A DNA stretch of 64,000 nt from Salibaculum halophilum. GTDB taxonomy: Bacteria; Pseudomonadota; Alphaproteobacteria; Rhodobacterales; Rhodobacteraceae. Numbering within the stretch: the first letter of the stretch is position 1; each line of letters starts with the position of its first letter. The DNA lies in the NCBI RefSeq assembly GCF_002094885.1, contig NZ_MSIT01000012.1, forward strand, positions 1-64,000, read 5' to 3'. This document shows positions 58,787-64,000 of the stretch, one piece after another. Below the pieces are notes generated by a model. The model was not told the origin of the DNA. It ran no database searches and saw only the letters and a program-made list of their open reading frames with translations. The position numbers and the translations under genes are program-made.

Positions 58787-59725
58787 TTAATTCCCAGCGA
58801 CCGGTTCCCCGACCCGCATGATTTCCCAGTCTAGCGTCAGCCCGCTGTTTGCGTAAACCTTTTTTCGGACCGCTTCGCCCAGCCCCTCAAGGTCGGCGGC
58901 GGTGGCGCCGCCGGCGTTGGTCAGGAAATTGGGGTGTTTTTCGTTCATGACGGCCCCGCCGCGCGTGGCGCCGCGCATCCCGGCGTCCTCGATCACCTTC
59001 CAGGCCTTCAACTCGTGGGTGTCATCGGCCCGGCCGGTGCTGGAAAACCCGGCCGGGTTGCGGAAGGTGGACCCGGCGGTGCGGTCCTTTGTCGGCTGCG
59101 TGGCGTCGCGCTTGGCCAGCTGACCCGCCATGCGGTCGGCCAACTTCTCGGGGTCGCCCTCGGGCGCGTCGAACACCGCCTCGGTGATGACACAGCCCGC
59201 GGGCAGGCGGCTGCTGCGATAGGCCAGACCGAGCTCTGCCGCCGGCAGCGTCGTTTCGGTGCCGTCGCGCAGCACCACGCGCACGGCGCGCAGGACGTCC
59301 GCGGTGTAGGCACCGTAGCAGCCGGCGTTCATCGTCACCGCCCCGCCGATGGCCCCGGGGATGGTGCGCAGGAAGGTCAGGTCGCAGCCCGCCGCGGCCG
59401 CCTTGCGCGCGACATGGGCATCCAGCGCCGCCGCCCCGGCGCGCACCGTCTGCCCGTCGACATCGATCCCGTTGAAGCCCCGGCCCAGCCGGATCACCAC
59501 GCCGCGGATGCCGCCGTCGCGCACGATCAGGTTCGAGCCGACGCCCATGGCAAAGACCGGCACCTCTTCGGGCAGCGCGGCCAGGAAGGCGGCCAGGTCG
59601 GCCGCGTCGGCGGGCTGGAACAGCACATCCGCCGGCCCGCCGACGCGCAGCCAGGTCAGGCCGGACAAATCGCGGCTCCGGGTCAGGGTGCCGCGCACCT
59701 CGGGCAGGTCGAACTCGGGCGTCAT
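58787..59725 (-). CDS. murB: UDP-N-acetylenolpyruvoylglucosamine reductase
   Basis: MurB reduces enolpyruvyl-UDP-GlcNAc to UDP-MurNAc with FAD and NADPH. The 312-residue protein has [13 protein letters not shown], the FAD segment [29 protein letters not shown] and the active-site serine region AGSTFRNP. A late [12 protein letters not shown] is typical of the family. The start at 59725 is preferred over an in-frame GTG three codons upstream. It is 9 bp after the DUF2484 gene. Confidence 0.95.
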   Translation of the reverse strand: MTPEFDLPEVRGTLTRSRDLSGLTWLRVGGPADVLFQPADAADLAAFLAALPEEVPVFAMGVGSNLIVRDGGIRGVVIRLGRGFNGIDVDGQTVRAGAAALDAHVARKAAAAGCDLTFLRTIPGAIGGAVTMNAGCYGAYTADVLRAVRVVLRDGTETTLPAAELGLAYRSSRLPAGCVITEAVFDAPEGDPEKLADRMAGQLAKRDATQPTKDRTAGSTFRNPAGFSSTGRADDTHELKAWKVIEDAGMRGATRGGAVMNEKHPNFLTNAGGATAADLEGLGEAVRKKVYANSGLTLDWEIMRVGEPVAGN

Positions 59726-59734
59726 TCCCTGCAC

Positions 59735-59998
59735 CTACCCCTCGGGCCGGCCGCGCTCAACCCGCCGCCGCAGCCAGCGCCACAGGAACAGCACGGGCCA
59801 GCGCAGCATCGACATACCCGCCACCAGCACCAGCAGCCCCACCCAGGGGCCGTTTTCCACCGTGACCCAGCCCAGCAGCGGCAGGCCCACACCGATCAGC
59901 ACGTAGGCCCGGGACCAGTGGTTGTCGCGGCTGGGGATCAGCGCCAGAACATTGGCCGCGATGGCCCAGAGGAAGACGGCGACGAGGGACGCGCTCAT
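59735..59998 (-). CDS. DUF2484 family small membrane protein
   Basis: The 87-residue protein has three hydrophobic segments. It carries the DUF2484 pattern LWAIAANVLALIPSRDNHW, LIGVGLPLLGWVTVENGPW and GMSMLRWPVLF. In Rhodobacterales this gene lies between murC and murB; its function is unknown. The start at 59998 gives the family's MSASLVAVFLWAIAANV; a longer start 10 codons upstream is possible. Confidence 0.88.
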   Translation of the reverse strand: MSASLVAVFLWAIAANVLALIPSRDNHWSRAYVLIGVGLPLLGWVTVENGPWVGLLVLVAGMSMLRWPVLFLWRWLRRRVERGRPEG

Positions 59999-60341
59999 CG
60001 CGGGGCCGCCCCGCCCGGCACCGGACATAGCCAGGTGTCAAGGCACGCAGGCACCGCTAAGCGGCGCCCGACAGAACACCCCAAGGGGCAACGACTTTCC
60101 GCGCGAATAGCGCCGAAGGCGCCGCGCGATCGCCAGACCGCCCCCCGGGCTGGCGATTTGGTAAGGCTTGTCGCGCCGATACGCGCTTTTACGGATTTGG
60201 CAGACATAAATCGCTTCGACCCACCGCCGGATCGCCACCCCGCGGTCTGGCAATCGCGCCGCTTGCACGATTGTCCAAACCGGGACCGCGGCCACCGTCG
60301 GGACTCTTGCGCCACGTGGTCGTCAAGAAGAATGACGGGAG
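59999..60341. other. 343-bp gap without a recognisable gene in the mur cluster
   Basis: Open frames on the minus strand here read as arginine- and cysteine-rich sequence with irregular codons, so I call no gene. ATCGCCAG (60129-60136) pairs with CTGGCGAT (60150-60157) as a small hairpin. The gap is unusual in a cluster whose other genes nearly touch, and it borders the unknown gene at 60342. Confidence 0.55.
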
Positions 60342-61916
60342 TCATGGCAGGCTTCCCAGGTTCAAGGATTCACGGATGAACTCAATGATATCACCAATAC
60401 CCTGGACCCGCTTGTAAGTCTTGACGGCACCATCCAATGCGCGGCCGCCCTTGCCCGCAGCGGACGACGACATTTCCATGAACCGACCGAAGGCCAGCCC
60501 CATGCCGCCGATACTCTCGGCAAATCTCTGTTCCAGCACCTCGCGGAACGCGTCGCTTGAGGCCTCGGCAATCGCGGCCCGGAACTCGTGCAATTCGCGG
60601 ATCATGTCGCGGAATACGTTCAACCCATCCTCGTCCAGCGCAACCAGCTCATCCGATGGCAGGGCCTCCATCTGCGCGATCATCCGGTCGAACAAGGCCA
60701 CCACTTCCTCCTGATCGACATGGTCGAGCGTAAGCTGCCCAAGCGGGGCGAGCGCGGTGTAGGCCGAGCCGAAATGCCTGCGGGTCACGGTCCGCAGCAG
60801 ACCGATACCGTCGTCCAGGATATCGCCGAGCGCCTCGCCCATGTCTGCCCGCGCAACCTCCTCCTTGGAGAACGCTTCCAATCGTCCGGCCAGTCGCACG
60901 ATATGGCGCGCGCGCAGGTGGTCGGTATCCCTGGTTCGTTGCAGTTCGGCCAGCACCTTGTTCGCCGACAGGTGCAGCATGGCGATCTTGTTGCTGCCCG
61001 CCTTTGCTGCCTGTGCGTAGTCAGAGAAATCCCGCAAAGTGTCGCGCAGCTCGTCACAGTCATCGAGGAAGCTCTGGACAACCGCCGGGTCACGCAGATG
61101 CGCCATGTCGTCCTGAATGCCGACCATCCGCATCACGCGTTGCAGGGAATCGAAGCTGAAATCGACCGGGAAGGCCTGCGAAAGATCGGAGCGCGCAGTG
61201 TGCCGGTATTTCTCGACAATCTCCTCGATCAGCCCGTTCACATGCGCCGCGCCTTGTTGCCAGTCGGCGTCGGGGATCAGGACGATCTCCTTGAGCATCT
61301 CCCAGTTCTGGTCGGCCCCGGTCAGCTGCGCCTCGTACCAGTCGAGCCAGAACTGCCAGCCGGTCTCGCCCGCCTCGATCCGGGCGGTGAGGGCGGCGCG
61401 GGTTGCCTCCCACGCCGCCGCGATTTCGGGCGGGATCCCCGCCTTTCCGCCTACCCAGAGCGGGATGGGCGTTGCGATCCCATTCACCTCGGACCATTGG
61501 GCATCAACAAACGAACGAGTTTTGGCGACTGCGCCAGCGCCACCCGGAGCAGCCTCCGCTTCTGCGGCCGCATGGGCGACGAACAGCGCGTCAACGGAAG
61601 CATTGCTTAGAACGCCGACCGAGACGTCGGCGGTGGCTTTGGCCTCAATTGCAACATCGGTCGCGGCTGATCGAAGCAGCCCTTGAATGTTGTCTTTGGT
61701 CGTGTTCGCAAACGTCAAAGCTGTCAAAAGACTTCTGTAAAGCGTCAGTAGAGTGCGGCTTTCTTCGCGCTGGCCGGCCGCAAGCGCAGTTTCAGACCAA
61801 TACAGAGGTAACTTCCGCGCCGCAGCCCGAGCGGCGATCCAGACGCAGACCTCCTGGCTCTGGCCCTCGAGCCAGGCTTGCAGGTCTTTCTGCGTCTCGA
61901 TCTCCCCCGCCTTCAC
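60342..61916 (-). CDS. Unknown 524-residue protein inserted between murC and the DUF2484 gene
   Basis: I do not recognise a named family. The start is a GTG at 61916, 4 bp after the murC stop, with AAGGG upstream. Residues about 10-40 (DLQAWLEGQSQEVCVWIAAR, then AAARKLPLYW) resemble an N-terminal segment I recall from several uncharacterised alphaproteobacterial proteins. The rest is mostly predicted helical and soluble, with an acidic middle and a C-terminal stretch GGMGLAFGRFMEMSSS. No membrane helix or catalytic motif is visible. Codons in its first third end in A or T far more often than in its neighbours, suggesting acquisition from elsewhere. Confidence 0.8.
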   Translation of the reverse strand: MKAGEIETQKDLQAWLEGQSQEVCVWIAARAAARKLPLYWSETALAAGQREESRTLLTLYRSLLTALTFANTTKDNIQGLLRSAATDVAIEAKATADVSVGVLSNASVDALFVAHAAAEAEAAPGGAGAVAKTRSFVDAQWSEVNGIATPIPLWVGGKAGIPPEIAAAWEATRAALTARIEAGETGWQFWLDWYEAQLTGADQNWEMLKEIVLIPDADWQQGAAHVNGLIEEIVEKYRHTARSDLSQAFPVDFSFDSLQRVMRMVGIQDDMAHLRDPAVVQSFLDDCDELRDTLRDFSDYAQAAKAGSNKIAMLHLSANKVLAELQRTRDTDHLRARHIVRLAGRLEAFSKEEVARADMGEALGDILDDGIGLLRTVTRRHFGSAYTALAPLGQLTLDHVDQEEVVALFDRMIAQMEALPSDELVALDEDGLNVFRDMIRELHEFRAAIAEASSDAFREVLEQRFAESIGGMGLAFGRFMEMSSSAAGKGGRALDGAVKTYKRVQGIGDIIEFIRESLNLGSLP

Positions 61917-61920
61917 GCCC

Positions 61921-63318
61921 CTACCCTTGCAACCGCTCCGGCAGGGCGTTGGCCCAGGTGCTGATGGTGCCGGCGCCGAGGCAGACGATCATGTCGCCGG
62001 GGCCGGTCTCGGCGCGGGCGATGGCGGTCAGCTCATCCAGCGTGTCGATGGCGCGCGCGTCGCGGTGGCCGGCGCGGGTCAGGCCGGCGACCAGATCGTC
62101 GCGGGAGGCGCCCGCGATCGGGGCTTCGCCGGCGGCGTAGACCTCGGCGATGGCGACGACGTCAGCCTCGTTGAAACAGGCGCAGAAGTCGTCGAAATGG
62201 TGGTGCAGCCGGGTGTAGCGGTGCGGCTGGTGCACGGCGATCACGCGGCCCGCGCTGGCCTGGCGGGCGGCGCGCAACACGGCGGCGATCTCGGTCGGGT
62301 GGTGGCCGTAGTCGTCGATCACCGTCACGCCGCCCACCTCGCCCACGCGGGTGAAGCGCCGCCCCACGCCCTTGAAGGCAGCCAGCGCGGCGCGGATTTC
62401 CGCGCGCTTCATGCCCAGATGCCGGGCCACGGCCACCGCCGCCAGCGCGTTGGACACGTTGTGATCGCCCGGCATCGGCAGGGTGCAGCCCGCGATCACC
62501 GCGCCCTCGGCCTGCAGCGCGATGTCGAAATGCGCCACGCCCTTGTCATAGCTCAGGTTCACCGCGCGGATGTCGGCCTGGGTGTTGAAGCCGTAGGTCA
62601 GCACGCGCCGGTCGGTGATCCGGCCCACCAGCGCCTGCACGTCCGCATCATCGGTGCAGCAGACGGCCAGCCCGTAAAAGGGGATGTTGCTGACGAAATC
62701 GTAAAAGCCCCGGTGCAGGTTCTCCTCGGTGCCCCAATGCTCCATGTGCTCGGGGTCGATGTTGGTGACCACGGCGATGGTGGCGGGCAGGCGGTTGAAG
62801 GTGCCGTCGCTCTCGTCGGCCTCGACCACCATCCATTCGCCCGCGCCCACCCGCGCGTTCGAGCCATAGGCGTGGATGATCCCGCCGTTGATCACCGTGG
62901 GGTCCAGCCTGCCGCCGTCCAGCAGCGAGGCGACCATGGTGGTGGTCGTCGTCTTGCCGTGGGTGCCGGCCACGGCGACGTTGGATTTCAGGCGCATCAG
63001 TTCGGCCAGCATCTCGGCCCGGCGCACGACCGGCAGGCCGCGGCGGCGCGCCTCGTCGAGTTCGGGGTTGCCCGGCTTGATGGCGCTGGAGATCACGACG
63101 ACCTCGGCCGCGGCCAGGTTCTCGGCGCGCTGGCCCTCGAAGATCAAGGCGCCGAGGGATGTGAGCCTGTCGGTGAGCTTCGAGGATTTCAGGTCGGACC
63201 CCTGCACGACATAGCCGTGATTGAGCAGCACCTCGGCGATGCCTGACATTCCGATGCCGCCGATACCGACGAAATGGATCGGCCCGACATCGAGGGGGAG
63301 TTTGGTGGCTGCGGTCAT
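61921..63318 (-). CDS. murC: UDP-N-acetylmuramate--L-alanine ligase
   Basis: MurC adds L-Ala to UDP-MurNAc. The 465-residue protein has the N-terminal [16 protein letters not shown], the ATP loop GTHGKTTTT (118-126), the EADESDGTF motif, and [10 protein letters not shown] in the C-terminal part. Its ATG overlaps the murG stop by 4 nt, and the unknown gene follows 4 bp after its stop. Confidence 0.97.
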   Translation of the reverse strand: MTAATKLPLDVGPIHFVGIGGIGMSGIAEVLLNHGYVVQGSDLKSSKLTDRLTSLGALIFEGQRAENLAAAEVVVISSAIKPGNPELDEARRRGLPVVRRAEMLAELMRLKSNVAVAGTHGKTTTTTMVASLLDGGRLDPTVINGGIIHAYGSNARVGAGEWMVVEADESDGTFNRLPATIAVVTNIDPEHMEHWGTEENLHRGFYDFVSNIPFYGLAVCCTDDADVQALVGRITDRRVLTYGFNTQADIRAVNLSYDKGVAHFDIALQAEGAVIAGCTLPMPGDHNVSNALAAVAVARHLGMKRAEIRAALAAFKGVGRRFTRVGEVGGVTVIDDYGHHPTEIAAVLRAARQASAGRVIAVHQPHRYTRLHHHFDDFCACFNEADVVAIAEVYAAGEAPIAGASRDDLVAGLTRAGHRDARAIDTLDELTAIARAETGPGDMIVCLGAGTISTWANALPERLQG

Positions 63319-64000
63319 GCGGGGCTGTCCTCTTGGTCTTGCACGGCGGCGCGTCCGGCCAGCCCTTCCACCAGCGCGACCATCGCCTCGGTGGCGTCGG
63401 GCTTGCCCAGGGACTGGGCCGCCAGGGCCATTTGCGATGCGCCGTCGGGGTCGGACAGGACGGCTTCGATCTGTTCGGTCAGGGTGCCGACCTCGAGCCG
63501 CGACTCGGGCACGCGGATCGCCGCGCCCGCGTCCGACAGGGCCCGGGCATTGGCCGACTGGTGGTCTCCGGTGGCAATGGCCAGCGGCACCAGGATCGAC
63601 GGCCGCCCGATCACCGAAATGTCGGCCACCGACGAGGCCCCGGCGCGACTGATGACCAGTTGCGCCTCGGCCATGCGGGTCGGGACATCGTTGAAGAAGC
63701 TCTGCACGTCCGCCGGTATGCCCTCGCCGGCATAGTAGTCCGCGACGCGAGCGTGATCCTCCTCGCGGGCCTGGTGGCTGACGCGGATGTGGCGGCGCAG
63801 GGCGGTCGGCAACCCGGTAATGGCGGGCGGCACCACGTCCGACAGGATGCGCGCCCCCTGGCTGCCGCCCATCACCAGGATCGACATCGGGTAGTCGCCC
63901 GGCGCGATATAGCCCGCCCCGGCCCGGTCCAGCACCGCCTTGCGCACCGGATTGCCGCTGTGCACCCCGTCGACGCCGGCGGGCAGGTCCGTGGGCCAGG
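63315..64000 (-). CDS. murG: MurG N-acetylglucosaminyltransferase, C-terminal part (runs off the window)
   Basis: MurG attaches GlcNAc to lipid I to make lipid II. Only the C-terminal 228 or so residues are inside the window. They start around the family's SGNPVR junction, followed by [39 protein letters not shown]-type acceptor/donor site sequence, and [14 protein letters not shown]. The 5' part lies beyond position 64000. It overlaps murC by 4 nt. Confidence 0.95.
   Translation of the reverse strand, partial: WPTDLPAGVDGVHSGNPVRKAVLDRAGAGYIAPGDYPMSILVMGGSQGARILSDVVPPAITGLPTALRRHIRVSHQAREEDHARVADYYAGEGIPADVQSFFNDVPTRMAEAQLVISRAGASSVADISVIGRPSILVPLAIATGDHQSANARALSDAGAAIRVPESRLEVGTLTEQIEAVLSDPDGASQMALAAQSLGKPDATEAMVALVEGLAGRAAVQDQEDSPA

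Noticed and set aside
59995-60345. Minus-strand frames in the gap after the unknown gene
   Set aside because: Arg/Cys-rich composition and lack of codon bias make translation unlikely.
60588-61610. Plus-strand 340-residue frame opposite the unknown gene
   Set aside because: Codon use is poor and no ribosome site is present; the minus-strand frame is longer and abuts murC as an operon gene would.

Overview
The window is a contiguous piece of a high-GC alphaproteobacterial chromosome, most likely from the Rhodobacterales (Rhodobacteraceae/Roseobacter group). This rests on family recognition by eye, without database searches. Supporting features are a DUF2484 gene inside the murB-murC region, an NDUFA12-type complex I subunit, DUF2155 and DUF3422 proteins, an RTX protein ending in a Hint_2-type domain, aerobic-type cobS-cobT, and the cell-wall order murG-murC-...-murB-ddl-ftsQ-ftsA-ftsZ-lpxC-bamD-recN. 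Coding density is very high, with many 1-4 nt stop/start overlaps and four tail-to-tail gene overlaps. I found no rRNA, tRNA, CRISPR array, insertion sequence or prophage.

Layout. 0-10 kb: accB-accC, a methyltransferase, aat, then on the minus strand NDUFA12 - mlaD - DUF2155, and clpP and clpX. They are followed by a photolyase-like FAD protein with unusual domain order and a YihY/BrkB membrane protein coupled to a lipoprotein. 10-22 kb: moaA, a four-domain envelope protein, an M20 amidohydrolase coupled to a methyltransferase, a YeeE/YedE transporter, DUF3422, rluE, pntA-pntB and an isoprenylcysteine-methyltransferase-like protein. 22-31.5 kb is the accessory part: a giant RTX/PA14/Hint protein, a VWA-domain autotransporter broken by an in-frame amber codon, a class I amidotransferase-type hydrolase, a cytochrome P450, and a photolyase coupled to DUF2256. 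31.5-38 kb: pepN, a small membrane protein, a PlsC-type acyltransferase, gatB, bolA and a J-domain protein. 38-41.4 kb: a membrane protein, a Tat-exported MsrB, a fasciclin protein, an RskA-like anti-sigma factor and an ECF sigma factor, lying between the J-protein and cobS-cobT. 41.5-50 kb: cobS-cobT, an aminopeptidase P, DUF427, a CLC channel and an FAD-linked oxidase. 50-64 kb: recN to murG, the cell-division and envelope cluster, interrupted between murC and the DUF2484 gene by a 524-residue protein of unknown function with atypical codon use.

How the genes work together. Much of the window is housekeeping: fatty-acid initiation (accBC), ClpXP proteolysis with Aat feeding the N-degron pathway, NADPH supply (PntAB), cobalt insertion (CobST), peptidoglycan precursors (MurG, MurC, MurB, Ddl), the divisome (FtsQAZ) and the outer membrane (LpxC, BamD, MlaD). 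The sigma/anti-sigma/fasciclin/MsrB block looks like an envelope-stress module. The items I would look at first are the domain-order-swapped photolyase (7665-8843), the unknown gene inside the mur cluster (60342-61916), the amber-interrupted autotransporter (25664-27451) and the ECF block (38242-41414).
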